The notes: a model not told the origin generated them from the letters alone. A DNA stretch of 64,000 nucleotides from Pseudomonadota bacterium (GCA_005778355.1 SXON01000145.1:1-64000); one strand, 5' to 3'; positions 28,772 to 37,463 are shown, counted from the stretch's first letter. Numbers and translations are program-made.

Positions 28772-29422
28772 CTAGCGCGGTGCCACCCAGCCGTCGGGCA
28801 GGTCCCGCTCGAAGTACTGCTCCATGTCGTCCTTGAAGGTCGGAGAGTACTCGAGATCGAGGGGATCCTGGCCGGCCCGCACCATCAGGTACCCCTGCCC
28901 GGTCACAGGCAGGCGCGATTGCTCGACCCCGCCCCTCCGCACCGCCACGTCCACCACGTCGGGGCCCGCGTACTCGGTGGCCGCGCCAAGCGCGATCCCC
29001 GCCTGCTGAGCGTCGTTGGAGTAGTAGGTCCAGTCGTCGCTCGTGCAGTAGTCGTCGGCGTGGACAACCAGGAGGCGCCAGTCGTCGACGGTGACGTCGA
29101 TGACCAGGGTTTCGCGGGGTGGCGGGCCCGAGAGGTACCGGTGGGCGGCCTCGGTGCCGCCGAGGCCACAGGCGTGGCGGGAGAGGATCACCCTGCGGGC
29201 GGGATCACGGTACTCGGGGTGCGCAAGGAAGAAGGAACGCAGCTCCGCGGCGCGGTGGCCATCGTCCTCGTCGCCCGTCGTGCCCGGCATGATCTCCCAC
29301 ACCAGAGCCTCGCCGACCGCTCCGTCCACCCACTCGGAGTCGGCGAGCGGTGCGGCGACCGGCCCAGGCACCGCCAGCGGCCTGGCAGCCGGGCAAGCTA
29401 GCTGACTCATCGCCAGGATCAT
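28772..29422 (-). CDS. Hypothetical exported protein
   Basis: A 216-residue protein not recognised. The N-terminus MILAMSQLACPA is short and hydrophobic with a Cys at residue 10, which may be a shortened lipoprotein signal like those elsewhere in the window, although Gln at -3 is not a standard lipobox residue. The mature part contains VIDVTVDDWRLLVVHADDYCTSDDWTYY and GQGYLMVRAGQDPLDLEY, and three further Cys. It is convergent with the membrane protein gene at 28761 and is followed upstream by the tRNA gene. Confidence 0.5.
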   Translation of the reverse strand: MILAMSQLACPAARPLAVPGPVAAPLADSEWVDGAVGEALVWEIMPGTTGDEDDGHRAAELRSFFLAHPEYRDPARRVILSRHACGLGGTEAAHRYLSGPPPRETLVIDVTVDDWRLLVVHADDYCTSDDWTYYSNDAQQAGIALGAATEYAGPDVVDVAVRRGGVEQSRLPVTGQGYLMVRAGQDPLDLEYSPTFKDDMEQYFERDLPDGWVAPR

Positions 29423-29450
29423 CGCGCCCTTCTCCGCGAGTCAAACCAAG

Positions 29451-29525
29451 TGGAGCCGAAGATGGGAATTGAACCCACGACCTGCTGATTACGAATCAGC
29501 TGCTCTACCCCTGAGCTACTTCGGC
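29451..29525 (-). tRNA. tRNA-Thr (anticodon CGT)
   Basis: A complete 75-nt cloverleaf on the minus strand. The acceptor stem pairs GCCGAAG (5') with CTTCGGC (3'), the D-stem is GCTC/GAGC, the anticodon stem GCTGA/TCAGC encloses the loop TTCGTAA with anticodon CGT, and the T-loop is TTCAATT. The 3' CCA is encoded. It decodes ACG threonine codons. Confidence 0.95.
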
Positions 29526-29578
29526 GAGCGCCCGGCTTCTATGACCGAGGTTCCACACCGTCAAGAGCCGCGGCCCGC

Positions 29579-30862
29579 CTACCTGAGCACGAAGTCGGTG
29601 AGCGACGCGCTGCCGTCGTCGTCGATCACCGGCGGTTCCACGTGGCGGCGGTACAGTTCCTTGAAGGGCACGTTCCCCGCGGCGAGTCCGTCGAGGTAGG
29701 CGATCTCCGCCTCGCCATCGACCGGCGCAAAGAGCCCAGCGCGGCCAACCGGGATGACCTTCCGCTCCATGAGGCCCAGGTGGTACTGCCGCACCCGCGC
29801 TGCGGTGGTGTACGTCCACACCGGGTGGTGATTGGCCAGGCGGTTGACCACGGCGCCGCCGCCGTCGATGTCGTCGAGGTGCAAGGCGCGCAGGCCGTCC
29901 ACGCACTCCGCGACGAGGGTATCGTCGCGACCCGTCCACGCCGGGGTGCCGTCCTCGACCGCCATCTGCACGCTCACCTGGCCGGCAAGCGCGGGGTTGC
30001 CCGGGACCAGCCCGTGCCGCACGAGCCGGTAGGCCGCGAGGGGGCCACCGGCGACGTGCGCGACGAAGGGCAGCGCATGCCCCCCCCGCAGCGTGACCTC
30101 GAGGGCATGGCGACAGCGCAGTCGCGACACCTCGTTGGCGAGACCGCCTGGGGAGCGCTCACCGAGGAGCTCCACCACGCGACGCGGGGGAAGGTCGACG
30201 TACACCTCGCCCTCCACGTCGCCCATGGCGGTCGACACCACGCCGGTATCGAGACCGCGGATCTCCGCCCCCAGGACGACCTCCACCCCCTCGAGGTCGT
30301 GAGCGAGACGCGCGGCCGGCCCGGCCTCGTGCGCGTACCAGCGCGTGTCGCGACGGAAGCCGTGGTGAAACCGGGCGACGTTGACCGTCACCTCGTCGGG
30401 CTCACCGAAACGACGGCGGCAGTACGGCGCGTACAGCGCCTCGTGCACCGGCTCGCCGAAGTGCTGCACCACCCAGTCGCGGTAGGTACGCGTTTCCTTG
30501 CCGCCGCCGAGCAGGCGAGCGAGTTCGACCGCGCCTCGCGCCCGACCCCACGCCGAGAGCGCGGCCGGGAGGGCCGTCCCGTCGAAAAGCGAGGGCAAGA
30601 CGGCACGCGAGAGCGGCAGCGCGTGCACACAGTCGCAGTCGCGACCGGCCACGAGCCCCGACCCGAGGCCGCGGACCTCGCGCCAGCCTGGCGCCCTCTG
30701 GGCGAACTCCTCGATCCCGAGCCCCACGGGGACGGACGGCGCCGTCACGCCGCCCGGATTCGGCCCTTCTTGCACGAGAACCACGCGCCGACCCGCGCGA
30801 CGCAGCGCGCCCGCCGCCCGCACCGCACCAAGACCACCACCAACTACGACCACGTCTGCCAT
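29579..30862 (-). CDS. FAD-dependent oxidoreductase, protoporphyrinogen-oxidase/amine-oxidase-like
   Basis: A 427-residue flavoprotein. The N-terminus ADVVVVGGGLGAVRAAGALRRAGRRVVLVQEG is a dinucleotide-binding beta-alpha-beta unit with the GxGxxG pattern and the acidic residue that binds FAD ribose. The rest has the layout of the NAD(P)-binding Rossmann / amine oxidase superfamily (FGEPVHEALYAPYCRRRFG, later a VIPVGRAGLFAPVDGEAEIAYLDGL C-terminal FAD segment). Members include PpoX-like and UDP-galactopyranose mutase-like enzymes; the substrate is not clear. It is divergent from the NUDIX gene, 41 bp apart. Confidence 0.7.
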   Translation of the reverse strand: MADVVVVGGGLGAVRAAGALRRAGRRVVLVQEGPNPGGVTAPSVPVGLGIEEFAQRAPGWREVRGLGSGLVAGRDCDCVHALPLSRAVLPSLFDGTALPAALSAWGRARGAVELARLLGGGKETRTYRDWVVQHFGEPVHEALYAPYCRRRFGEPDEVTVNVARFHHGFRRDTRWYAHEAGPAARLAHDLEGVEVVLGAEIRGLDTGVVSTAMGDVEGEVYVDLPPRRVVELLGERSPGGLANEVSRLRCRHALEVTLRGGHALPFVAHVAGGPLAAYRLVRHGLVPGNPALAGQVSVQMAVEDGTPAWTGRDDTLVAECVDGLRALHLDDIDGGGAVVNRLANHHPVWTYTTAARVRQYHLGLMERKVIPVGRAGLFAPVDGEAEIAYLDGLAAGNVPFKELYRRHVEPPVIDDDGSASLTDFVLR

Positions 30863-30903
30863 TCGCGACTCCGCTCCAACACGCCGCGCGATACGGGCGA
30901 GGA

Positions 30904-31320
30904 ATGACCGGCCCCGCGGCGACCGCCGACGTAATCATCGAGCGCGAGGGGCGCATCGTTCTCGTTCGCCGCAAGTGGCCCCCGCCGGGGTGGGCGCTAC
31001 CGGGCGGCTTCGTCGATGCGGGCGAGCGGGTGGGCGAGGCCGCCGTCCGCGAAGCCAAGGAAGAAACCGGGATGAACGTGCGTCTCACGGCGCTGTTACA
31101 CGTGTACTCCGACCCGGTCCGCGACCCCCGGCGCGCGACGCTGTCAGCGGTATTCCTGGCCGAGAGCGACGACGCCCCCGAAGGTGGCGACGATGCCGCC
31201 GAGGCCCATTGGTTCAGCCTGGACGATCTGCCCTCCCCGCTAGCCTTCGACCACGCCCAGATCATCGAGGACTACCGGCGCTTCCGAGCCACCGGCGAAC
31301 GACCGCCGCCGCTGAGGTGA
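30904..31320 (+). CDS. NUDIX hydrolase
   Basis: A 138-residue enzyme that hydrolyses nucleoside-diphosphate-X compounds. The complete Nudix box GGFVDAGE...REAKEETGM (G-x5-E-x7-REUxEExGU) is at about residues 36-58, and residues WALPGG precede it. The small size is typical of housecleaning or ADP-ribose/NADH pyrophosphatases. GAGGA lies just before ATG 30904. The substrate is unknown. It is convergent with rsmD, separated by a repeat element. Confidence 0.88.
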   Translation: MTGPAATADVIIEREGRIVLVRRKWPPPGWALPGGFVDAGERVGEAAVREAKEETGMNVRLTALLHVYSDPVRDPRRATLSAVFLAESDDAPEGGDDAAEAHWFSLDDLPSPLAFDHAQIIEDYRRFRATGERPPPLR

Positions 31321-31328
31321 AGGCTCTG

Positions 31329-31500
31329 GGCTGGAGGCTGCAGGCTGGAGGCACGTTCCCGAAGAGTCGACCGCCCTGCCTCCCCCTCCCCCGGAGGCAC
31401 AACGCACACCACCGTGGCCACACGTCGGCTCCGGGAGGCGTGGCAGTTGCCGTATGACCGCCGCTCGCTGCCTACAGCCTAGCCCCGCGAGCCTCCAGCC
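31329..31500. repeat. 172-bp element bounded by inverted GGCTGGAGGC repeats
   Basis: GGCTGGAGGC occurs twice at the left end (31329-31338 and 31343-31352). Its exact reverse complement GCCTCCAGCC is at the right end (31491-31500) and a one-mismatch copy GCCTACAGCC is at 31470-31479. The element fills the space between the convergent NUDIX and rsmD stops. It could be a REP/MITE-like element or a two-way terminator. No ORF inside is credible. Confidence 0.5.
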
Positions 31501-32007
31501 TCATCGATACACCGCCAGCTGCGTGTCGCCGTAGGTGTACACCTTGTCCAGCAGCAGGGAACCGGCCGTCGCGGGCACCGTGGCACCCGCCCGTGACTCG
31601 GCGATCAGCACCTGTCGCGACATCGAACCAACCTGGGCGATCCATGCCGCGATGTCGTCGGCGAAGGGAGGGTCGAGGTACACGATGTCGGCGGCGACGC
31701 TGGCCCGCGTGACATCCGAAGCAAGAATATCGAGTGACGCACCAAGCGCGTCGCTGTTACGACGAATCGCGGCAAGAGACCGCGGCGCACGGTCGATCGC
31801 CGTCACCGGGCGGGCACCGCGCGACCAGGCTTCGAGGGCCATCAGGCCCGAGCCCGAGAAGCAGTCCAAGAAGGAGAGCCCTTCGAGGTCCTGTCCCAGG
31901 ATGGAGAAGACCGCGGCGCGCGCGCGCGAAGAAGTGGGCCGCACGCCCTCCGGCACCGGCGCCGGCAGCACACGACCCCGCAAACTCCCACCTGTGACCT
32001 TGATCAT
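31501..32007 (-). CDS. rsmD: 16S rRNA (guanine966-N2)-methyltransferase RsmD
   Basis: A 168-residue SAM-dependent methyltransferase that methylates G966 in 16S rRNA of the small subunit. It begins MIKVTGGSLRGRVLPAPVPEGVRPTSSRARAAVFSIL, the standard RsmD N-terminus (GG..RGR...RPT..RvReA.FniL). SAM motif I is FLDCFSGSGLMALEAWSRGA, and the N2-methyltransferase catalytic motif is DPPF. It is slightly shorter than the usual 180-200 residues. It is 3 nt after the thioredoxin-TPR gene, so they are probably one transcript. Confidence 0.9.
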   Translation of the reverse strand: MIKVTGGSLRGRVLPAPVPEGVRPTSSRARAAVFSILGQDLEGLSFLDCFSGSGLMALEAWSRGARPVTAIDRAPRSLAAIRRNSDALGASLDILASDVTRASVAADIVYLDPPFADDIAAWIAQVGSMSRQVLIAESRAGATVPATAGSLLLDKVYTYGDTQLAVYR

Positions 32008-32010
32008 GGG

Positions 32011-32646
32011 CTACTTGAACAGCTCCGTCGAGAGCATGCGGCGCCACTGGTCGGCGAGGCGGCTGTCGGCCGGAAGGGCGTCGAAAACCTCGAGCATCGC
32101 CTTCCGGCCCGCGTCGGCCTGGTAGGCGCGATCACGCTGGACGACGTGAAAGAACTTGCCAAGCGCGGCGTCCCACTGGCCCGCAGCGGCCAGCGAACGG
32201 CCGAGCGCGTAGGTCGTGGCCACCGATTCCTCGTGGTCGAAGTGGGCCTGCGCCTCCGCGAGCGGCAACGCGTCCCGAGCGAAGCGACCGCGCACGTCGT
32301 TCTCCCGTTTCCGGGGGTCTTCCGGGACCAGCTTGGCGAGGAATTGCTTCACCTGCGGCTCCGGTTGGGCACCGACGAACTCGGCGACGACCTTGCCATC
32401 GACGAAGGCCTTCACCGCCGGGATTCCCCGGATCTCGAAGCGCTGGGAGAGTCCCTGGTTCTCGTCGGTGTTCACCTTCACCAGTTCCCATTGGCCTTGA
32501 GCTTGGCCCTCGAGGCGCTCCAGGACCGGTCCCAACGTGCGACACGGACCACACCATGGAGCCCAGAAATCCACGACCACAGGTACACTTTTGGAACGCT
32601 CGATGACCTCGGTCTGAAACGTACTCGCACTCACATCGTGGGACAC
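32011..32646 (-). CDS. Thioredoxin-TPR protein (CnoX/YbbN-like)
   Basis: A 211-residue protein. Residues 1-110 are a thioredoxin domain with a full redox site WAPWCGPC and the cis-Pro loop RGIPAVKAF. Residues 120-211 are helical (SVATTYALGRSLAAAGQWDAALGKFFHVVQRD) and TPR-like, as in CnoX/YbbN, which holds oxidatively damaged proteins and works with chaperones. E. coli CnoX lacks the second Cys; here both Cys are present, so reductase activity is possible. The start is GTG 32646. It is divergent from the 63-residue ORF at 32704. Confidence 0.85.
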   Translation of the reverse strand: MSHDVSASTFQTEVIERSKSVPVVVDFWAPWCGPCRTLGPVLERLEGQAQGQWELVKVNTDENQGLSQRFEIRGIPAVKAFVDGKVVAEFVGAQPEPQVKQFLAKLVPEDPRKRENDVRGRFARDALPLAEAQAHFDHEESVATTYALGRSLAAAGQWDAALGKFFHVVQRDRAYQADAGRKAMLEVFDALPADSRLADQWRRMLSTELFK

Positions 32647-32703
32647 CTAGAACCTCCGGCGCGGCCTGCGCGCGATAGCTCACAGCTAGGCACGAGGCCC
32701 TGG

Positions 32704-32895
32704 ATGTACAAGCTCGACGCGACTTCGGCAGCTGAGATCATCGCCGAGGAAGCCGCGCTCGCGACGCTTCGCCAGTACTCTATCGAGAAGGTTCTCGAAC
32801 AAGTCCCGGATATCGAGCAGATCAGCGACGAGGAAGCCGCTTTCAACGCGTTGATGGAAGCGATGTACCGCTTGCGACCGGTCGGCTACCTCTAG
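32704..32895 (+). CDS. Small acidic helical protein (63 aa)
   Basis: ATG 32704 has GAGG 6 nt upstream. The product is mostly helical and acidic (EIIAEEAALATLRQYSIEKVLEQVPDIEQISDEEAAFNALMEAMYRLR) with no signal peptide or Cys. Codon choice is like that of neighbouring genes, with G/C at most third positions, which supports it as real. A GATAGCT element about 30 nt upstream may be its promoter. I do not recognise the family and cannot infer a function. Confidence 0.5.
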   Translation: MYKLDATSAAEIIAEEAALATLRQYSIEKVLEQVPDIEQISDEEAAFNALMEAMYRLRPVGYL

Positions 32896-32918
32896 GCGTG
32901 GGGCGGCGCCCAGCACCG

Positions 32919-32932
32919 GTGTGATCTCACAC
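32919..32932. promoter_or_regulatory. Palindrome GTGTGA-TC-TCACAC
   Basis: A near-perfect 14-bp inverted repeat with arms GTGTGA/TCACAC lies 65 bp upstream of the cytochrome c lipoprotein gene and 24 bp after the small ORF. The arms resemble CRP/FNR-family half-sites but the 2-nt centre is shorter than usual. It could equally be a small terminator hairpin. Confidence 0.3.
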
Positions 32933-32997
32933 AGCAAACGCCCGGTGGCAGCCGCCGAGGCGACCGGGTAGACGCGCCGCGCTCACCGAGAGGTCAA

Positions 32998-33510
32998 ATG
33001 CACGCCCTTGTCGTCCTGTTCACGATCGCCGCCTGTGGTGGCGAGGAAACGAAGCCCGTCGAAGCCGCGAAGCCGCCCGAGGCCCCCAAGGCCGTCGAGC
33101 CCGCGCCGCCGCCTCCGGCCCCCGCGCCTGCCGCCGCCGCCGGGCCCTACACCCCGGACGACCTCGCCAAGGCGGCCTACGAGAAAGCCAAGGCCGCTGG
33201 CGCCGACAGCCAGGAGAACCCGAAGCAGGGCAAGCCCGAGGCGATCGCGGCCGGCAAGACGGAGTACGAGACCAAGTGCGTGTCCTGCCACGGCGCCAAG
33301 GGCGACGGAATGGGCATCGCCGGCGCGGCCCTGCCGCAGAAGCCCGCCCAGTTCGCCTGGAAGGAACGGTGGGACGCCACCTCCATCGGCGTGAAGCACT
33401 GGACCATCATGAACGGCATCCAGGGCACGGCGATGGCGCCGCTCGGCCTCACCGACGACCAGGCCTGGGACGCGCTCGCGTACCTCGAGAGCGAGTTCCA
33501 GAAGCAGTAG
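32998..33510 (+). CDS. Monoheme cytochrome c lipoprotein
   Basis: A 170-residue membrane-anchored electron carrier outside the cytoplasm. The signal is MHALVVLFTIAAC, with lipobox Cys at 13. A Pro/Ala/Lys-rich flexible linker (about 20-55) follows, then a class I cytochrome c fold with heme site CVSCH (C94, C97, H98), KGDGMGIAG, and a probable Met ligand in GTAMAPLGL. It lies just before the alternative complex III operon and may accept electrons from that complex or pass them to a terminal oxidase; this is inferred from position. Confidence 0.85.
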   Translation: MHALVVLFTIAACGGEETKPVEAAKPPEAPKAVEPAPPPPAPAPAAAAGPYTPDDLAKAAYEKAKAAGADSQENPKQGKPEAIAAGKTEYETKCVSCHGAKGDGMGIAGAALPQKPAQFAWKERWDATSIGVKHWTIMNGIQGTAMAPLGLTDDQAWDALAYLESEFQKQ

Positions 33511-33557
33511 GTAGCTTCCCCGCCGCTGGTCACGAGATGTCGCGGCGATCCCTACCC

Positions 33558-33590
33558 AGGGCCGCCACGCTGGATTAGGCTGGCGGCCCT
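33558..33590 (+). terminator. 10-bp hairpin between cytochrome gene and act operon
   Basis: AGGGCCGCCA (33558-33567) pairs perfectly with TGGCGGCCCT (33581-33590) across a 13-nt loop. No T-run follows. The loop and right arm contain GGATTAGGCT, close to the GATAGGCT -10-like element seen elsewhere. The site may therefore be the act promoter with an operator or attenuator as well as, or instead of, a terminator. Confidence 0.4.
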
Positions 33591-33639
33591 CTAGACCCCC
33601 CTCCCCCAACTCCACCTGCCGTCCCTGGCTGGAGGAATG

Positions 33640-34317
33640 ATGCGACAGCTCTCCCGGGCCACCGTGGCGCTCGCGCTCAGTGTCAGCGCGGCCGCGGGGC
33701 TGGCCGTTTCCAACGGCCTCCTCGGGTGCGCGACCGAAGCCAACGCCGAGGCCACGCAAGACGCGGAAACGTTCACCATCGGGAGCAAGAACCTGCTTCC
33801 GCCGGAGTTGTTCGACCGCAACCTCGTGGTCACGGTGGGCGAGCCCCCGGCCGACGCCATCGAGCAGCCGATTGCCTTCACCCACACGCTGCACGTCAAG
33901 CAGCTCGGCGTCGATTGCAACTACTGCCACAGCAACGCCCGAAAGGGGCTCCACGCCGGCGTGCCCGCCACGAGCGTTTGCATGGGCTGCCACGCCCTGG
34001 TCGACGCGACGGGCCGCCCCGAGCTGGAGAAGCTCAAGGGCTACTGGGAGCGGGGCGAGGTCATCCCATGGAACAAGGTCCACGACCTTCCTGACTACGT
34101 CTACTTCTCGCACAAACGTCACATCTCCGGCGGTCTGCAGTGCCAGGAGTGCCACGGCGAGGTGCAGGAGATGACCGTCAACGAACGCGTTGCCAGCCTC
34201 AAGATGGGCTGGTGTCTCGACTGCCACGCGCAGCACGAAAGCATCGATGAGAATTACGGCACCAAGGCAGAACTTCGGCGCGCTGAGCTGAAGGACTGCT
34301 GGACTTGCCACAAGTAG
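33640..34317 (+). CDS. actA: Alternative complex III subunit ActA, pentaheme cytochrome c
   Basis: A 225-residue periplasmic multiheme cytochrome of the quinol:cytochrome c oxidoreductase ACIII. After an N-terminal hydrophobic signal/anchor (TVALALSVSAAAGLAVSNGLLGC) there are five heme sites: CNYCH, CMGCH, CQECH, CLDCH and CWTCH at the C-terminus, as in ActA. ATG 33640 is favoured because GGAGG (33631-33635) is 4 nt away; the adjacent ATG 33637 is only 1 nt from it. It heads a six-gene operon with short gaps or overlaps. Confidence 0.93.
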   Translation: MRQLSRATVALALSVSAAAGLAVSNGLLGCATEANAEATQDAETFTIGSKNLLPPELFDRNLVVTVGEPPADAIEQPIAFTHTLHVKQLGVDCNYCHSNARKGLHAGVPATSVCMGCHALVDATGRPELEKLKGYWERGEVIPWNKVHDLPDYVYFSHKRHISGGLQCQECHGEVQEMTVNERVASLKMGWCLDCHAQHESIDENYGTKAELRRAELKDCWTCHK

Positions 34318-34325
34318 GAGCCGAG

Positions 34326-37300
34326 ATGGAAGGATTCAACCGTCGCGACTTCCTCCGGGCTGGCGCCGTCGCGTCTACTGCGGCTGCGGCCGCGTGCACG
34401 TACGACTACAAGGTGCCCGCCGAGAAGGTCCTCCCCTACGTCGCCAACCCGGAGAACGTGCAGCCTGGCCTAGCCAGCTACTACGCCGGATTGTGCAACG
34501 GCTGCGCCACCGCCTGCGGCCTCGTGGCCCGCAACAAGGACGGTCGCGTGGTGCACGTCGAGGGCAACCCCGACCACCCCACCGGTCCCGGCCTCTGCGC
34601 CCGAGGGCACTTCGACTTCGTCGCGGCCTACGGCCCCGACCGGATCGAGGGGCCGATGCTCGGCAACGACAAGCTGAGCTGGAACGACGCCAGCGCCAAG
34701 CTGCTCGAGGCTTGGAACGGCGCCATTGCCGCGGGTAAGGGCGTGGCGTGGCTCGGCCAGTACCGCACCGGCAGCGTGGCCAGTTTGCTTGGCGCGCTCG
34801 CCTCGGCGGGCCTGCGTCGCGTGCACTACGAACCGGTAGGCGTGGAGTCACTCCTCGCCGCCAGCCGCCAGGCCTTCGGGCTCGACGAGCTCCCCGTCTA
34901 CGAGCTGGCCGACGCACGCACCATCGTCAGCTTCGGCATGGACTTCCTCGGTACCGCCTTCGGCTCGATGGCGATGACCAAGGGCTGGGCCCGCGCCAAG
35001 GATCCAGCCGACGGCCACTTCGTGGCCCGCACGGTGGCGATCACGCCGCGCGTGGGACAGAGCGAGTCCCAGGCTGATCACTGGATCGCCGCCCGGCCGG
35101 GCAGTGAAGCCAAGGTGGCGTTCGCCCTCGCCAAGCTCGCGGGCGAGGCCAAGGGCTACGCGGGCCCAGCCGCCGGCCTGCTCGCCGGCATCGACGTGGC
35201 CGCCGCGGCCAGCGCGAGCGACGTCTCGGAAGACAAGCTCCGCGAGATCGCGGGATGGCTGGCCGGCGCGGAGCCCAGTGTGGTGCTCCCGGGCGGCAAC
35301 GCCAACGCGGGCGCCGATGCAACCGCGCTCGCGATCGCGACGCTCCTCTGCAACGAGGTCCTCGGCAACGTGGGTCGCACCGTGGTGTTCCGCGGCAGCC
35401 GCCCCGGTCAGGTGAGCAGCTACGCCGACGCCAAGGCCCTGCTCGACGACTGCAAGGCCGGGAAGATCGGCCTCCTGCTGATCGACGGCCTCGACCCGGC
35501 GCACGGGTTCCCGGCCGACGCCGACGCCGTCGGGGCCCTGGCCGCCGTGGACCGAGTGGTCCAGATCGCCGACAGCGGCAATGACAGCACCAACGACAAG
35601 ACGCTGATTCTTCCCACGGGCTCGGGCCTCGAGCAGTGGACCGACGCGAACGTGGAGCGTGGTCTCTACGTGCTTGGCCAGCCGGCCATGCTGCCGCTGA
35701 AAGACACGCGCGGCCTCGGCGACGTGCTCCTGGGGTTGGCGAAGGCGGTCGTTGTGGCCGTGCCCGCCGACCCGGCCGCCGACCCGGCAATGGCTGTGGC
35801 CGCGCCGCTCCATGCGAGCGCCGCGAACTTCGCCGAGTACATCCGGCAGCGCTGGGCCGCCGAGGTGTGGCCACTGGTCCGCGGCTTCGACAGCGAGGCG
35901 GTCTGGTGGCACGACGTGCAGGCCAAGGGCGTGGCTCGTTCCGCGGCCCCCGCCTCTGATTCGGGCTGGATCGCCACGAGCCTCCCGGTGGCCGGCGAGG
36001 CACCGAGCGGGGGGGGCAAGCACACCCTCGTCGTTTACCCGTCCACGCTGCTTCACGACGGCCGCTGGGCCAACGTGCCGTGGGCGCAGGAACTGCCCGA
36101 CCCCATCTCCACCTTCTTCTGGGGCACCTGGGTGGAGATCCACCCCGACACCGCCGCCGAGATGGGACTGGGCGAGAAAGACCTCGTCGAGGTGTCCACC
36201 GGGATCGGCTCGATCAAGGTCGGCTGGTTCGGCAGCAAGGGTGTCCGCAAGGACGTCGTCGCGGTCATCGCCGGCAACGGCAAGAAGACCGGTCGCTACG
36301 CCAAGGGTCGCGGCGCCAACGCGGTGAGCCTGCTCGCGGGTACCACCGACAGCACCTCCGGGGCGTTCGCGTGGCTGTCCACTCAGGCCACGCTGAAACG
36401 CGCGGGCGGCGACAGCGGCGTCCACCCGCTCTGCGGCAACCTCGATCAGGCGGGCCGTCACCTCGCGAATAACGTCAACGTCGACGACGCGATCAACAAG
36501 CAAGAGGGCGCCGCAGCCTCGATTGTCGCCATGCATCACGTGCCCATCGACGAGCGCGTCGTTGAGAACGGCCCGGTGGACATGTTCCCCGAGCCTCAGC
36601 ACCCGACGTACCGTTTCTCCATCAACTTCGACCTCAACGCCTGCAATGGCTGCGGGGCCTGCGTGGTGGCCTGCGCCCTCGAGAACAACACGCCGTTCAT
36701 CGGGCCCGACCAGATGCGCCGGGGCCGGACCATGACCTGGATCCGCATGGACCGGTTCTGGGAAGGCGAGGGCGAAAATCAGGACGTTCGCTACCTGCCG
36801 GCCATCTGCCAGCAGTGTTCGCACGCGCCGTGCGAGGGTGTGTGTCCTGTCCTGGCGACGTACCACAACCTCGACGGTCTCAACGCGATGATCTACAACC
36901 GCTGCGTGGGCACGCGCTATTGCGCGAACAACTGCCCCTACGCGGCGCGGCGCTTCAACTACCACACGTGGGAGTGGCCGGAGAGCTACCACCTGATGCT
37001 CAACCCCGACCTCTCGGCGCGCGAGATGGGCGTCATGGAGAAGTGCACCTTCTGCGCACACCGACTGCGCAACGCGAAGGACAGCTGGCGCGACGTCAAA
37101 GAAACGGTCCCGGACAGCGCGCTGCAGAAGATCACGGCCTGCGCCGCGGCTTGCCCGAGCAACGCCATCGTCTTCGGCAACTGGAAGGATTCCGACGGCG
37201 CGGTGCGCAAGAAGGGCGAGAGCCCGCGTAGCTACACGCTCCTCGGCGAGCTCAACACCAAGCCCGGTGTTCGCTACGGCGCTCGCGTCAGCTACCACCA

Positions 37301-37463
37301 GGCCGCCTTCGGCGGCCACGGGGGGGGGCATGGCGGAGGGGCTCACAAAGGCGACGCGGCTCATGGCGACGCCGGTCATGGCGACGCACCCGCCGCAAAG
37401 GGCGCCGAACATGGCGGCGCCGCCAACGAAGCCGGGCATGGCGCGGCTGAAGGAGGCCACTAA
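34326..37463 (+). CDS. actB: Alternative complex III subunit ActB, iron-sulfur/molybdopterin-type
   Basis: A 1045-residue periplasmic subunit. The Tat signal NRRDFLRAG near the start shows export in folded form. Residues 50-720 are a molybdopterin-oxidoreductase-like domain with a cluster motif CNGCATAC and a later CARG; ACIII ActB is known to lack the molybdenum cofactor. Residues from 770 form a four-cluster ferredoxin region: CNGCGACVVAC, CQQCSHAPCEGVC, CVGTRYCANNCPY and CTFCAHR with CAAACPSNA. The final 50 residues are a His/Gly/Ala tail (GGHGGGHGGGAH, HGDAGHGDA, AGHGAAEGGH), which is an unusual addition. It starts 8 nt after actA and its stop overlaps actC (TAATG). Confidence 0.93.
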   Translation: MEGFNRRDFLRAGAVASTAAAAACTYDYKVPAEKVLPYVANPENVQPGLASYYAGLCNGCATACGLVARNKDGRVVHVEGNPDHPTGPGLCARGHFDFVAAYGPDRIEGPMLGNDKLSWNDASAKLLEAWNGAIAAGKGVAWLGQYRTGSVASLLGALASAGLRRVHYEPVGVESLLAASRQAFGLDELPVYELADARTIVSFGMDFLGTAFGSMAMTKGWARAKDPADGHFVARTVAITPRVGQSESQADHWIAARPGSEAKVAFALAKLAGEAKGYAGPAAGLLAGIDVAAAASASDVSEDKLREIAGWLAGAEPSVVLPGGNANAGADATALAIATLLCNEVLGNVGRTVVFRGSRPGQVSSYADAKALLDDCKAGKIGLLLIDGLDPAHGFPADADAVGALAAVDRVVQIADSGNDSTNDKTLILPTGSGLEQWTDANVERGLYVLGQPAMLPLKDTRGLGDVLLGLAKAVVVAVPADPAADPAMAVAAPLHASAANFAEYIRQRWAAEVWPLVRGFDSEAVWWHDVQAKGVARSAAPASDSGWIATSLPVAGEAPSGGGKHTLVVYPSTLLHDGRWANVPWAQELPDPISTFFWGTWVEIHPDTAAEMGLGEKDLVEVSTGIGSIKVGWFGSKGVRKDVVAVIAGNGKKTGRYAKGRGANAVSLLAGTTDSTSGAFAWLSTQATLKRAGGDSGVHPLCGNLDQAGRHLANNVNVDDAINKQEGAAASIVAMHHVPIDERVVENGPVDMFPEPQHPTYRFSINFDLNACNGCGACVVACALENNTPFIGPDQMRRGRTMTWIRMDRFWEGEGENQDVRYLPAICQQCSHAPCEGVCPVLATYHNLDGLNAMIYNRCVGTRYCANNCPYAARRFNYHTWEWPESYHLMLNPDLSAREMGVMEKCTFCAHRLRNAKDSWRDVKETVPDSALQKITACAAACPSNAIVFGNWKDSDGAVRKKGESPRSYTLLGELNTKPGVRYGARVSYHQAAFGGHGGGHGGGAHKGDAAHGDAGHGDAPAAKGAEHGGAANEAGHGAAEGGH

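Noticed and set aside
34848-37460. 870-codon minus-strand ORF opposite actB
   Set aside because: No recognisable domain; actB is unmistakable on the plus strand.
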